Shown one piece after another: positions 6,962-15,411 of a stretch of 42,086 nucleotides of DNA (position 1 is its first letter; each line of letters starts with the position of its first letter). The stretch is taken from assembly GCA_964635875.1 (NCBI GenBank), contig CAZWRK010000021.1:1-42086 (forward strand), in the 5' to 3' direction. The notes beneath the pieces were generated by a model. That model did not search any database. It was not told where the DNA came from and saw only the letters and a program-made list of their open reading frames with translations. The DNA comes from CAZWRK01 sp964635875. Lineage in GTDB: Bacteria; Pseudomonadota; Gammaproteobacteria; Burkholderiales; Aquaspirillaceae. A program made the position numbers and the translations under genes.

Positions 6962-8495
6962 CCTTGCCCGAGCCCTTGTCCTTGCCCGAGAGTTGAAGCG
7001 CCGCCGCCCGTGGCGCCCTTTGGCCGGACCCCAGACCCTTGCCTACGAGTCCACGGCCGACATCACCGGCTACGGAGGCGCCGCTGGCGGCGGTAAGACT
7101 GACCTGATCGCCGGGCTGTCACTGACCCGCCACAAGCGCGTTCTCATCATCCGCCGAGAGAAGGCCCAGACCGAGGGCGTCGTGCAGCGACTGACCGAGA
7201 TCGTCGGCAGCGGTGACGGCCTCAACTCGCAAAAGGGGATATGGCGCGTCCCGATTGGCAGCAACCCGTTGATCGAGTTCGGCGGATTGGACAACCCCGG
7301 CGATGAGCGACGTTGGCAGGGTCGAGCCCATGATCTCAAAGCCTTCGACGAAACCACCGAGATGCGAGAGGACCAGGTCCGATTCATCATGGGGTGGACA
7401 CGTACAAGCGACCCGACCCTGCACCCTCGCGTGCTGATGACGTTCAACCCTCCGACGACGGCAGAGGGTCGGTGGATCATCAAGTTCTTCGGCCCATGGC
7501 TGGACAAGAAGCACCCGCGACCGGCTGCGCCAGGTGAGATCCGATGGTTCACGACCATCGGCGACGACCACGATTACGAGGTTCCGGACGGGCGACCCTT
7601 TGTCCTTGGTGACGACGGCGAGTTCATCTACGAGTTCGACGAGGACGAGCACCGCCCGGAGGCCATCATCCGACCGAAGTCGCGGACCTTCATCCCGGCC
7701 AGGGTCACCGACAACACGTACTACATGGCGAGCGGATACATGAGCCAGTTGCAGTCACTGCCTGAACCTCTCCGGTCCCAAATGCTTTACGGCGACTTTG
7801 CTGCCGGCATCGAGGACGACCCTTGGCAGGTAATCCCGACGGCATGGGTCGACGCCGCCATGGCCCGCTGGCGCAAGCCTGACCGCAAGGAGCGGATGGA
7901 CAGCCTGGGCGTCGACGTGGCCCGAGGCGGGCGCGACAACACGATCATCGCGAGACGGCACGCCATGTGGTTCGACGAGCCGCTGGTCTATCCGGGCAAG
8001 GACACGCCGGACGGCCCGTCTGTCGCTGGCCTGGTGGTGTCGGCCATGCGCGACGGGGCGCCGATACACCTCGACGTGATTGGGGTCGGGGCGAGCCCGT
8101 ATGACTTCCTGGTTCACGCCCAGCAGCCTGTCCTCGGTGTCAACGTGTCCGAGAAGGCGACGGGGTCGGACAAGTCCGGGCGCCTCACGTTCGTGAACCT
8201 GCGGTCACAACTCTGGTGGAAGTTCCGCGAGGCGCTGGACCCGGCCAACAACACCGGCATCGCGTTGCCTGACAACCCGCAACTCAAGGCTGACCTGCTG
8301 GCGCCAAAGTGGAGTTTGAAGGGGTCGAGCATTTGCGTCGAAAGTCGCGACGAGATCATCAAGCGCATCGGTCGCTCTCCCGACTGGGCATCGGCCTACA
8401 TCCTGGCGCTGATGGAATCGCCGCGCATGGCTGACCTGGTTGCTGCGCGCGGGTCCACCGTCCGCGTCAATCACGACCCCTACAGCCTGCGCTGA
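6933..8495 (+). CDS. terminase large subunit
   Basis: 520-residue packaging ATPase-nuclease of the Terminase_6 type. Walker A is GGAAGGGKT at residues 48-56, Walker B ends in AFDE (LKAFDETTEM) and a coupling motif TFNPPTT follows. The C-terminal RNase H-like nuclease begins at SLGVDVARGGRDNT, supplying the first metal-binding Asp. ATG 6933 was chosen; another in-frame ATG at 6942 gives 517 residues, and neither has a strong ribosome-binding site, suggesting coupling to the upstream gene. Packages DNA into procapsids through the portal at 9306. Confidence 0.93.
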   Translation: MTTMSAISSDLARALVLARELKRRRPWRPLAGPQTLAYESTADITGYGGAAGGGKTDLIAGLSLTRHKRVLIIRREKAQTEGVVQRLTEIVGSGDGLNSQKGIWRVPIGSNPLIEFGGLDNPGDERRWQGRAHDLKAFDETTEMREDQVRFIMGWTRTSDPTLHPRVLMTFNPPTTAEGRWIIKFFGPWLDKKHPRPAAPGEIRWFTTIGDDHDYEVPDGRPFVLGDDGEFIYEFDEDEHRPEAIIRPKSRTFIPARVTDNTYYMASGYMSQLQSLPEPLRSQMLYGDFAAGIEDDPWQVIPTAWVDAAMARWRKPDRKERMDSLGVDVARGGRDNTIIARRHAMWFDEPLVYPGKDTPDGPSVAGLVVSAMRDGAPIHLDVIGVGASPYDFLVHAQQPVLGVNVSEKATGSDKSGRLTFVNLRSQLWWKFREALDPANNTGIALPDNPQLKADLLAPKWSLKGSSICVESRDEIIKRIGRSPDWASAYILALMESPRMADLVAARGSTVRVNHDPYSLR

Positions 8496-8497
8496 CG

Positions 8498-8530
8498 GGT
8501 GCACCTGCCGACTCCTCGGCGGGCTACCTT
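8498..8530 (+). promoter_or_regulatory. late box element 2
   Basis: GGTGCACCTGCC at 8498-8509, 12 bases, GGC, then TACCTT at 8525-8530. The next ATG (8537) starts 6 bases after the hexamer, where a -10 would place the transcription start, so the transcript could be leaderless. GCCGA (8507-8511) can pair with TCGGC (8530-8534), just in front of the ATG; it can also pair with TCGGC at 8516-8520. Confidence 0.7.
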
Positions 8531-8536
8531 CGGCGC

Positions 8537-8989
8537 ATGACCACGATCCCTGCCGCCCTGACCCTCGACGACTCCCGCGCCCTGATGGCCGGGATGCCGT
8601 CGGTCGAGTGCGTGCAGCAGCTTGAGGACTTGCTGATGGAGATGCCCCAGGTGCAGCTGGCGACGGACCATCTGGTGCACGGTGGCATGTACGCCCGCAC
8701 GGTGTTCATCCCTGCCGGCACGCTGCTTACGGGGGCGCTTACCCTGCGGGACAACGTCGTCGTCATGCACGGCGGCATCACCGTGACCACGGACGAGGGT
8801 CCGCAGGTACTCGACGGGTTCCACGTGCTGCCGGCCTGCGCCGGTGCCAAGCGTGCCGGGGTGGCTCATGCGGATACGTGGTGGACGACGATCTGGGCGA
8901 CCGACAAGACGGACGTGACCGAGATCGAGAACGAACTGACAAGTGAGCCAGGCAAGCTGCAGACGCGGCGCCCGGCCCTGGAGAACTGA
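8537..8989 (+). CDS. conserved phage cupin-like protein, 150 aa
   Basis: The centre reads as a beta-strand-rich cupin-like fold: RTVFIPAGTLLTGAL, RDNVVVMHGGITVTTDEG, then FHVLPACAGAKRAGVAHAD and WWTTIWAT. The glycine and histidine placement (VHGG, MHGG, AHAD) resembles a metal or ligand pocket. This family often sits between large terminase and portal in podophages, but its role is not established. No ribosome-binding site precedes the ATG; instead the late box element 2 ends 6 bases upstream, consistent with a leaderless message. Confidence 0.72.
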   Translation: MTTIPAALTLDDSRALMAGMPSVECVQQLEDLLMEMPQVQLATDHLVHGGMYARTVFIPAGTLLTGALTLRDNVVVMHGGITVTTDEGPQVLDGFHVLPACAGAKRAGVAHADTWWTTIWATDKTDVTEIENELTSEPGKLQTRRPALEN

Positions 8990-8992
8990 CTC

Positions 8993-9304
8993 ATGTCCTT
9001 CGCAGTGACAGCGGTCGTCGTGGGTGTTGGTGTCGGCGGATACATGCAGTACGACGCCGCCAAGGACGCCGCCAAGGCTCAGGAGAGGGCGCAGGCCGAG
9101 CAGCGTCGCCGTGCGCAGGAGGCTGCGCGCAAGGCTGACGAGGAGTTCAACCGGTTGAACATGAAGAAACCCAACCTGGCCGGCATCATGGCCGGCAACC
9201 AGCAGGCATCGGCCGGCGGCGTCGGTAGCACCATGCTCACGGGTCCCGGTGGGGTCAACATGACCAACTCCATCCTCGGCAAAGCTACGCTGCTGGGGGG
9301 CTGA
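8993..9304 (+). CDS. small virion-associated protein with N-terminal membrane helix
   Basis: 103 residues. Residues 3-18 (FAVTAVVVGVGVGGYM) form a glycine/valine-rich hydrophobic helix. A long charged coiled-coil helix rich in Ala/Arg/Gln follows, then a Gly/Met-rich tail (GVGSTMLTGPGGVNM). GGAG precedes the ATG. Comparable small proteins occupy this place before the portal in related podophages and are often virion components; here the role is inferred from position and the membrane helix. Confidence 0.65.
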   Translation: MSFAVTAVVVGVGVGGYMQYDAAKDAAKAQERAQAEQRRRAQEAARKADEEFNRLNMKKPNLAGIMAGNQQASAGGVGSTMLTGPGGVNMTNSILGKATLLGG

Positions 9305-9305
9305 C

Positions 9306-10967
9306 ATGGATCTCAACCGGGACATTCAAGCACGGTGGGGCGCCCTCAAGACGGAGCGCGATTCGTGGATGACACACTGGCAGGAGTTGTCCGAATACCT
9401 GCTGCCGCGTTCCGGCAAGTTCCTGAACAGCAAACAGAACGACGGTCGCCGTCGTCATAACCGCATTTACGACAGCACCGGCACCCGTGCCCTGCGCGTC
9501 CTGGCTGCCGGCATGATGGCCGGCATGACGAGCCCTGCCCGCCCGTGGTTCCGCCTGACCACCGCTGACCCCGAGTTGGACGAGTCCGCCGGCGTCAAGT
9601 CCTGGCTGGCCGATGTCACCCGCCTGATGCAGATGGTATTCGCCCGCAGCAACACCTACCGGTCGCTTCATGGCATATACGAGGAACTCGGTGCGTTCGG
9701 CACTGGCGCCAGCATCCTGGTCAACGACTTCGATACCGTAATCCACCACCACCCGCTGACCATCGGCGAGTACGCCATCGCGACGAACTACAAGGGCGAG
9801 GTCAACACCCTGTTCCGCGAGTTCAAGATGACCGTTGGCCAGATGGTCGCCGAGTTCGGCAAGGACAAAGTCAGCACCAGCGTGCGCAGTCTCTACGAGA
9901 ACAAGCGCCTCGACGTCTGGATCCCGGTGCTCCACTGCATCGAGCCGCGCCTCGACCGTGAGCAGGGCAAGCGCGACAGCAAGAACATGGCGTTCCGGTC
10001 GGTCTACATCGACCCGGCTGCCAACGACGGCAAGGTGCTGCGCGAGTCGGGATTCAACGAGTTCCCCGCCATCGCCCCGCGCTGGTCGGCGTCGGGTGGC
10101 GATGTCTACGGCAACAGCCCTGGCATGGAGTCGCTGGGCGACATCAAGCAACTCCAGCACGAGCAGCTGCGCAAGGCCCAGGCCATCGACTACCAGACCA
10201 ACCCGCCCCTGCAGATGCCGGTATCGGCGAAGGGCCAGGAGGTCAACACCCTGCCGGGCGGCGTGTCCTACGTCGACACCAACAACCCGCAGGGCGGTAT
10301 CCGGTCGGCATTCGAGGTGCCATTGCGCCTTGACTACCTGCTCGAGGACATTCGCGACGTGCGGGAGCGCATCAAGGGGTCGTTCTACGCTGACCTGTTC
10401 CTGATGCTGTCCGGCAGCAATATCGGCACGATGACGGCCACGGAGGTCGCCGAGCGACACGAGGAGAAGCTGCTCATGCTCGGCCCGGTGCTCGAGCGGT
10501 TGCACAACGAGATGCTGTACCCGATGATCGACCTCGCGTTCAACGCGATGGCCGAGGCCGGGATTCTCCCGTCACCGCCACCCGAACTGCAGGGCATGGA
10601 ACTGCGTGCCGAGTTCGTGTCGATGCTGGCGCAGGCGCAGCGTGCCGTGGGCACGAACTCCATCGACCGCTTTGTCGGCAACCTGGGCGTCGTCGCCGGC
10701 ATCAAGCCGGACGTGCTGGACAAGTTCGACAGCGACCGCTGGGCCGATGCTTATGCCGACATGCTGGGCGTAGACCCCGAGTTGATCGTGCCGGGCGAGC
10801 AGGTGGCCATCATCCGCCAGCAGCGTGCGCAGGCCCAGGCCCAGGTGCGCGAGCAGGCGGTGGCGGCGCAGGGTGCGGCCGTGGCAAAGGATCTCTCCAT
10901 CGCCGGCGGCGGTGGTCCCGAAGGGTTGACCAACGTGGTCGACATGTTCAGCGGATACAACACTTAA
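9306..10967 (+). CDS. portal protein (T7-type head-tail connector)
   Basis: 553 residues of the 'bacteriophage head to tail connecting protein' family. Recognisable segments are TERDSWMTHWQELSEYLLPR near the N-terminus, STGTRALRVLAAGMMAGMTSPARPWFRL, FEELGAFG-like YEELGAFGTGA and ERIKGSFYADLFLML, ending with the T-x-x-E-V-A-E-R-H-EEK helix that is typical of the crown region. Twelve copies would form the vertex through which the terminase pumps DNA. The C-terminal Gln/Ala-rich helix (RQQRAQAQAQVREQ) is probably the barrel. Confidence 0.93.
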   Translation: MDLNRDIQARWGALKTERDSWMTHWQELSEYLLPRSGKFLNSKQNDGRRRHNRIYDSTGTRALRVLAAGMMAGMTSPARPWFRLTTADPELDESAGVKSWLADVTRLMQMVFARSNTYRSLHGIYEELGAFGTGASILVNDFDTVIHHHPLTIGEYAIATNYKGEVNTLFREFKMTVGQMVAEFGKDKVSTSVRSLYENKRLDVWIPVLHCIEPRLDREQGKRDSKNMAFRSVYIDPAANDGKVLRESGFNEFPAIAPRWSASGGDVYGNSPGMESLGDIKQLQHEQLRKAQAIDYQTNPPLQMPVSAKGQEVNTLPGGVSYVDTNNPQGGIRSAFEVPLRLDYLLEDIRDVRERIKGSFYADLFLMLSGSNIGTMTATEVAERHEEKLLMLGPVLERLHNEMLYPMIDLAFNAMAEAGILPSPPPELQGMELRAEFVSMLAQAQRAVGTNSIDRFVGNLGVVAGIKPDVLDKFDSDRWADAYADMLGVDPELIVPGEQVAIIRQQRAQAQAQVREQAVAAQGAAVAKDLSIAGGGGPEGLTNVVDMFSGYNT

Positions 10968-10979
10968 CCGGAGGCCATC

Positions 10980-11216
10980 ATGGCATCGGAATACCTGGCC
11001 ACCAAAGGCGTGGCAATCACGAAGCACGACACCAACGTGCAGCCCATGTTTGCCGCGATCTACGTTGGTGTGGGTGGTGACATCAAGGTGAAGGACAAGG
11101 CGGGCACCACGGTGACGTTCAAGAACGTGCCGACCGGTTCCATCCTGCCGATTGCCGAGGTCGAGTTGATCTATTCGACCGACACGACGGCCACTGACAT
11201 GGTGGGGTTGCGGTAA
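10980..11216 (+). CDS. small spike-base-like structural protein, 78 aa
   Basis: A beta-rich small protein with AIYVGVGGDIKVKDKAGT, TFKNVPTGSILPI and ELIYSTDTTATDMVGL, close to the short 'spike base' family found beside phage and gene-transfer-agent head spike proteins. GGAGG precedes the ATG and the stop shares a base with the next ATG (TAATG). Coupling to the following fibre-like gene suggests it anchors that protein to the head. Confidence 0.72.
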   Translation: MASEYLATKGVAITKHDTNVQPMFAAIYVGVGGDIKVKDKAGTTVTFKNVPTGSILPIAEVELIYSTDTTATDMVGLR

Positions 11217-12406
11217 TGCGTTTCGGGCTGGGGTTCGGGATTGACGTCAACAACGTGGTGTTGCGTCCCGCCTTCGACCTAAACTTCATGGGCGGGATGC
11301 CGGCTGGTCTGACGTACACGAACAGCAGCACGGCTAGAGCGTATTGGGACGCGACCGGAACACGTCGGACGGCTGTAGCTAACGAGCCGATATTCGAAAC
11401 GCTAGGTGGCGTGTATCAGGGTATGCGCTGGGAGATGGAAGCTAGGACGAACCTTGCAACGAATAGCGAAGGGGCTGCGGCGACGTGGACGGTTTCTAAT
11501 GTCTCGGATGCGGGGACGCCTATTGCTGGGTTCTCCAACTCGTTGGCGTTTGGGGATAATAGTGTCCTAAGGTATGCGTACAAGAGTTTCACAACTGTTG
11601 ATGCGACACGATATACAGTCAGTGTATTTGTGCAGATGGATGATGGTGGTGCGCCGGTTGTAGGGGCTTTATCAACAGATGGTGATTTCTCATTGGTTAT
11701 TGAGGGTGACGTTGCTCAGATCGATATAAAAGTGCAGAAAATTGCAGGGTCACTTTATAGGGTTTCAGCTAGTCGAACTGCTGCTGCTCCCATTTCCGTT
11801 CAAAGTGGCGTCGTCAAGTACACCACTCAATCCGCCCGCACATTCCGCGTTGCTGGCATTCAGCTTGAGGCCGCCGCCTCTGCCTCCAGCTACATCCCCA
11901 CCGCCGGCTCCGCAGTCATCCGCCAGCCCGACGTACTCACCGCGACCAGCATCAGCCCGTGGTATCGGCAGGATGAGGGGACGGCGGTGTTTGAGGGGAT
12001 TGCGGATGCAATAGCAGCAAGCTCTGGACTTGATGCGCGTGTTCCTTTTGCGTTCTCTAACGGGTCGTCCAATGAGCTAGTAGCCTGTTACTACAACAGC
12101 AACGGAACCGTGACACCATTCATTAGAGACGGCGGTGTTACTCAGACAACGGGTAATTCTGCCAACTCAGTCTCTGCATCAAGCGTCCATCGCATCGCGT
12201 TGGCTTATAAGCTAAATGATTGCGCGCAGGCTGTTAACGGTGGAACCGTTCTGACTGACACGTCAGCAACAATGCCAACTGTTTCTCAGCTCAACCTTGG
12301 AACTCGTTCAGGTTCTACTGCCGCATTCATGGGCTACGCCCGCCGCTTCCAGTACTACAACACCCGTCTTCCAAACACCATATTGCAGGGACTGAGCCGT
12401 GTCTGA
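11216..12406 (+). CDS. head spike / fibre-like protein with carbohydrate-binding fold
   Basis: 396 residues, Ser/Thr/Ala-rich and beta-structured. It has ARTNLATNSEGAAATWTV, a lectin-like jelly-roll segment, and AGIQLEAAASASSYIPTAGS, the signature of phage head spike fibre proteins. A concanavalin-like beta domain follows. Codon usage and base composition from about 11280 to 12350 are more AT-rich than in the neighbours, suggesting an exchanged cassette. It sits in the head module beside the spike-base gene, so the product may decorate capsids and bind surface glycans rather than act as the tail fibre. Confidence 0.72.
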   Translation: MRFGLGFGIDVNNVVLRPAFDLNFMGGMPAGLTYTNSSTARAYWDATGTRRTAVANEPIFETLGGVYQGMRWEMEARTNLATNSEGAAATWTVSNVSDAGTPIAGFSNSLAFGDNSVLRYAYKSFTTVDATRYTVSVFVQMDDGGAPVVGALSTDGDFSLVIEGDVAQIDIKVQKIAGSLYRVSASRTAAAPISVQSGVVKYTTQSARTFRVAGIQLEAAASASSYIPTAGSAVIRQPDVLTATSISPWYRQDEGTAVFEGIADAIAASSGLDARVPFAFSNGSSNELVACYYNSNGTVTPFIRDGGVTQTTGNSANSVSASSVHRIALAYKLNDCAQAVNGGTVLTDTSATMPTVSQLNLGTRSGSTAAFMGYARRFQYYNTRLPNTILQGLSRV

Positions 12407-12671
12407 CCTTTACCTAAAAGCCGACAGCGAGGCCGCATTGATGGCGGCACTGACAGACGCCGGCCTGACCATCGACGGACAGCCGCAGTCCGTGACGATT
12501 CACGATGATGGGTCCGTTACTGACTTGTATGTCATCGGACGGATGCACGACGCAGACGGGAACGCACTGCCCGGTTATCACGCGAACGTCAGAACCATGA
12601 ACGCCGAGATAATCAGCAAGCTGGAGCCGCTGTCGTGCGAAGTGCACTCGCCGTCCTTTGTCTTTGCCTGA
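12399..12671 (+). CDS. conserved phage protein, 90 aa
   Basis: Begins with GTG at 12399, overlapping the preceding gene by 8 bases. The N-terminal MSDLYLKADSEAALMAALTDAGL and the later LPGYHANVRTM match a small family found next to phage fibre or structural genes. It may be an assembly factor for the upstream spike protein. No motif points to a specific activity. The 3' end overlaps the lipoprotein gene by 37 bases. Confidence 0.65.
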   Translation: MSDLYLKADSEAALMAALTDAGLTIDGQPQSVTIHDDGSVTDLYVIGRMHDADGNALPGYHANVRTMNAEIISKLEPLSCEVHSPSFVFA

Positions 12672-12928
12672 CCGGGTGCGCCTCTGTATTCGACGCACCG
12701 CCACCAAAGCCCGAACGGCTCCAGTCGCAGATCAATTTCCAGATCGTGCCGGACTCCATGCTGGAGCCAGGCGTCGGCGGAAAAGCCACCTGGAGTGGTG
12801 ACACCTGCACCGTCTGGATTCGCGCCAGTCTCTATCCCCGCTGCACCACCCACGAGATCCGGCACTGCATGGAAGGTCACTTCCACCACCCCCAGGTGGC
12901 CAGCGGCCAGGACTGCAGCATCGAGTGA
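12635..12928 (+). CDS. small lipoprotein with HExxH-like motif, 97 aa
   Basis: Begins at GTG 12635 (GGAG upstream, 10 bases away). Residues 1-15, MRSALAVLCLCLTGC, form a lipoprotein signal with lipobox LTGC and Cys15 as the lipidated residue, so the product should be an outer- or inner-membrane lipoprotein. Later, THEIRHCMEGHFH carries a histidine-rich H-E-x-x-H-like pattern that could bind zinc. Four cysteines in the mature part (CTVW, RCTTHE, HCMEG, DCSIE) could form disulfides in the periplasm. Possible roles are a spanin-like or superinfection-exclusion lipoprotein; neither is proven. Confidence 0.68.
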   Translation: MRSALAVLCLCLTGCASVFDAPPPKPERLQSQINFQIVPDSMLEPGVGGKATWSGDTCTVWIRASLYPRCTTHEIRHCMEGHFHHPQVASGQDCSIE

Positions 12929-12934
12929 ACAGGC

Positions 12935-12967
12935 GGTGCACCTGCCGCCTGCGCCATGCCCTAGCCT
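12935..12967 (+). promoter_or_regulatory. late box element 3
   Basis: GGTGCACCTGCC at 12935-12946, 12 bases, CCC, then TAGCCT at 12962-12967. ATG of the next gene is at 12974, 6 bases after the hexamer. A perfect 7-bp inverted repeat, CATGCCC (12955-12961) with GGGCATG (12970-12976), places the hexamer in the loop and the start codon in the right arm. Confidence 0.72.
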
Positions 12968-12973
12968 TTGGGC

Positions 12974-13321
12974 ATGAGCAATCACGACCCCCTCGACATC
13001 AACGCCCAGGCGCGAGCAAAGGACCAGCTGGAACAGCGCGAGCGCAACCGGCGCGAGGTCGAGGAGGGCGACATCAAGTGGCTCATGGGCAGCAAGCGAG
13101 GGCGCCGGATTGTGTGGCGCCTTCTGGAGCAGGCCGGAGTGTTCAGGGCGTCGTTCAACACCAACGCAATGCAGATGGCATTTGCGGAGGGCAACAAGAA
13201 CAACGGCCTGCGCCTCCTGGCTCAGATCCATACGCTCTGCCCCGAGCTTTACCCGACGATGGTAAGAGAAGCCAATGACAACCGAAACTTTGATGACGGA
13301 AACCGCGCAAGTACCAACTGA
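12974..13321 (+). CDS. Bbp19-like phage protein, 115 aa
   Basis: Similar to the short Bordetella phage BPP-1 Bbp19-type proteins found just before the scaffold. It has charged N-terminal helices (AKDQLEQRERNRREVEEG), then KWLMGSKRGRRIVWRLLEQAGVFR and FNTNAMQMAFAEGNKNNGLRLLAQI. ATG 12974 fits the constant 39-base spacing from the box; a TTG at 12968 is in frame. It overlaps the scaffold gene by 47 bases. Function unknown; conserved linkage suggests head assembly. Confidence 0.75.
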   Translation: MSNHDPLDINAQARAKDQLEQRERNRREVEEGDIKWLMGSKRGRRIVWRLLEQAGVFRASFNTNAMQMAFAEGNKNNGLRLLAQIHTLCPELYPTMVREANDNRNFDDGNRASTN

Positions 13322-13919
13322 CGGCGCCGCATCGCAAGCGGCCGACCAAGCTGCAGCTGCCCCGGCAGCCGTGGCGGAAGGCCAACAGCAGCAGCCCGCT
13401 GCGACTGACGCCCCGGCGAAAGCCGACGGCGAGCCAGCCAAGCAGGACGAGGGTAAGCCCGAAGGCGCCCCCGAAAACTACGAGTTCGTTATTCCCGAAG
13501 GCGCCCAGGTGGACGAGGTCGGGATTGCAGCGTTCTCGGAGTTTGCCCGCGAGGCAGGCATGTCGCAGGAGGCCGCACAGGCTTTGATGGACAAGATGGC
13601 ACCCGCGATGGCCAAGCGCCAGGCGGAAGCGGTCGAGGCTGTCAGGGCCGAGTGGGCAGCCGCCGCTCAAAGCGACACCGAGTTCGGAGGCGAGAAGATC
13701 GCCGAAAACCTCGGGGTGGCCAAGAAGGCGCTGGAAACCTTCGGCAGTGACGCCCTGCGCACGCTGCTGAATGAATCCGGCCTCGGCAATCACCCGGAGA
13801 TCATCCGGGCGTTTTACCGGGTCGGTAAAGCCATCAGTGAGGACAAGGTTGTGGTGGGCGGTGGCGGCGTAGCCGGTCCGCAGACCCTGGCCGACCGCCT
13901 TTACCCGAATCAAAAGTAA
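13275..13919 (+). CDS. capsid scaffolding protein
   Basis: 214 residues, acidic, with an Ala/Gln/Pro-rich N-terminal half (about 1-70) and a helical C-terminal half (FAREAGMSQEAAQALMDKM; LGVAKKALETFGSDALRTLL) ending in a short basic tail LYPNQK. The composition and the position directly before the major capsid gene match podophage scaffolds. The ATG at 13275 has AGAGAAG upstream; ATG at 13293 is an alternative. It is expected to direct procapsid assembly and leave before packaging. Confidence 0.83.
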   Translation: MTTETLMTETAQVPTDGAASQAADQAAAAPAAVAEGQQQQPAATDAPAKADGEPAKQDEGKPEGAPENYEFVIPEGAQVDEVGIAAFSEFAREAGMSQEAAQALMDKMAPAMAKRQAEAVEAVRAEWAAAAQSDTEFGGEKIAENLGVAKKALETFGSDALRTLLNESGLGNHPEIIRAFYRVGKAISEDKVVVGGGGVAGPQTLADRLYPNQK

Positions 13920-13932
13920 GGAGTAATCCGAC

Positions 13933-14925
13933 ATGAGCGTACTCGCAACCACCCACCCCACGCTGCTTGATTTGACCAAGCGCATGGACCCGGACAACAA
14001 GATCGCCGCGATCATTGAAATCCTGGCCCAGCAGAACGAGATCATCCAGGACATGGTCTGGCTCGAAGGCAACCTGCCGACCGGCCACCGCACCACCATC
14101 CGCTCCGGTCTGCCTGCTGCCACCTGGCGCAAGCTGAACTACGGCGTGCAGCCTTCCAAGTCGCGCACCGTGCAGGTCACGGATTCCTGCGGCATGCTGG
14201 AAGCCTATGCCGAAGTGGACAAGGCGCTGGCCGACCTGAACGGCAACACCGCCGCCTTCCGCCTGTCCGAGGACTATGCCTTCATCGAGGGCATGAATCA
14301 GGAGTTCGCACAGACCCTGTTCCTCGGCAACGAAAGCACCGAGCCGGAAGCCTTCACGGGTTTCGGTCCGCGCTTCAACGACCAGTCTGCCGAGAACGGT
14401 GGCAACATCATCACCGATGCCGCGACGCCGGACAGCAACGACAACACCTCGATCTGGCTGGTGGTCTGGGGTCCGAACACCGTGCACGGCATCTACCCGA
14501 AGGGCTCGATGGCTGGTCTGCAGCACCGTGACCTCGGCGAGCAGACCCTCGAAGATGCGGCCGGTGGCAAGTTCCAGGGCTACCGCACCCATTACAAGTG
14601 GGACTGCGGCCTGACCGTGCGCGACTGGCGCTATGTCGTGCGCATCCAGTACGACCTGGAGAACGTCATCGCCTCCGGCAACTCCGGCCCGGTGCTGGCT
14701 GACCTGATGGGCAAGGCGATCCGTCGCATCCCGTCGCTGTCCATGGGGCGTGCCGCGTTCTACATGAACCGCGACTCGCTGGACGCGCTGGACCTGCAGT
14801 CGAACAACAAGTCGACGCTGGCCCTGCAGACCGTCCGCTCGGCCGATGGCGAAATGCGCACGGAGTTCCGTGGCATCCCGGTGCGTCGTTGCGACGCGAT
14901 CACCTCCACCGAGTCCGGCATCTAA
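13933..14925 (+). CDS. major capsid protein
   Basis: 330 residues, Bbp17-like, following the scaffold after an AAGGAG ribosome-binding site. Recognisable segments are LLDLTKRMDPDNKIAAIIEI, LPTGHRTTIRSGLPAATWRKLN, ALADLNGNTAAFRLSEDYAFIEGMNQEFA and a C-terminal FRGIPVRRCDAI strand, as in HK97-fold capsids of BPP-1-like podophages. Strong codon bias (almost all third positions G or C) is consistent with high expression. Confidence 0.92.
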   Translation: MSVLATTHPTLLDLTKRMDPDNKIAAIIEILAQQNEIIQDMVWLEGNLPTGHRTTIRSGLPAATWRKLNYGVQPSKSRTVQVTDSCGMLEAYAEVDKALADLNGNTAAFRLSEDYAFIEGMNQEFAQTLFLGNESTEPEAFTGFGPRFNDQSAENGGNIITDAATPDSNDNTSIWLVVWGPNTVHGIYPKGSMAGLQHRDLGEQTLEDAAGGKFQGYRTHYKWDCGLTVRDWRYVVRIQYDLENVIASGNSGPVLADLMGKAIRRIPSLSMGRAAFYMNRDSLDALDLQSNNKSTLALQTVRSADGEMRTEFRGIPVRRCDAITSTESGI

Positions 14926-14957
14926 GCCGGGCTCCACCTGATTGCAGGAGTAACGAC

Positions 14958-15401
14958 ATGATCCTTGATAACTTCGCAGAGTTCGGCGACGCCGCCACCC
15001 TGGTCGGCACCGCTGCCAGCACCTACGTGCTGGGTGACGTGATGGACCTGGGTAGCACCAGCCAGGACATCGGCAACGGCGAGCCGCTGTACCTCGTCGT
15101 CCGTATCAGCACGGCGGTGGAAGCCTCCGGTGGTGCGGCCAACGTGACGTTCAAGCTGGTGTCCGACTCGGTCGCCTCGCTGGACAACAGCGCCACCGTC
15201 CACCTCAACTCGGGCGCCATCGCCAAGGGCACGCTGATCGCGGGTTACACCGTGTTCGCCGTGGCCCTGCCGCTGGGCACCTACGAGCGGTATCTGGGTG
15301 TGACCTACACCCCGGACACCAACAACACCACGGCCGGCGCGGCCGATGCTTTCCTGACCAAGAGCATCGCCAAGTGGGTCGCCACGGCTGACGGCATCTA
15401 A
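14958..15401 (+). CDS. capsid decoration protein (Bbp16-like), 147 aa
   Basis: Start ATG 14958 with GCAGGAG upstream; the frame is open earlier but shadows the capsid gene. The sequence is Ala/Thr/Gly/Val-rich and beta-structured (GEPLYLVVRISTAVEASGG; NVTFKLVSDSVASLD; RYLGVTYTPDTNN), as in Bbp16-type cement proteins encoded right after the capsid gene. Expected to sit on the capsid shell at high copy number. Identification is by position and character. Confidence 0.8.
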   Translation: MILDNFAEFGDAATLVGTAASTYVLGDVMDLGSTSQDIGNGEPLYLVVRISTAVEASGGAANVTFKLVSDSVASLDNSATVHLNSGAIAKGTLIAGYTVFAVALPLGTYERYLGVTYTPDTNNTTAGAADAFLTKSIAKWVATADGI

Positions 15402-15411
15402 GGGGTGACCC

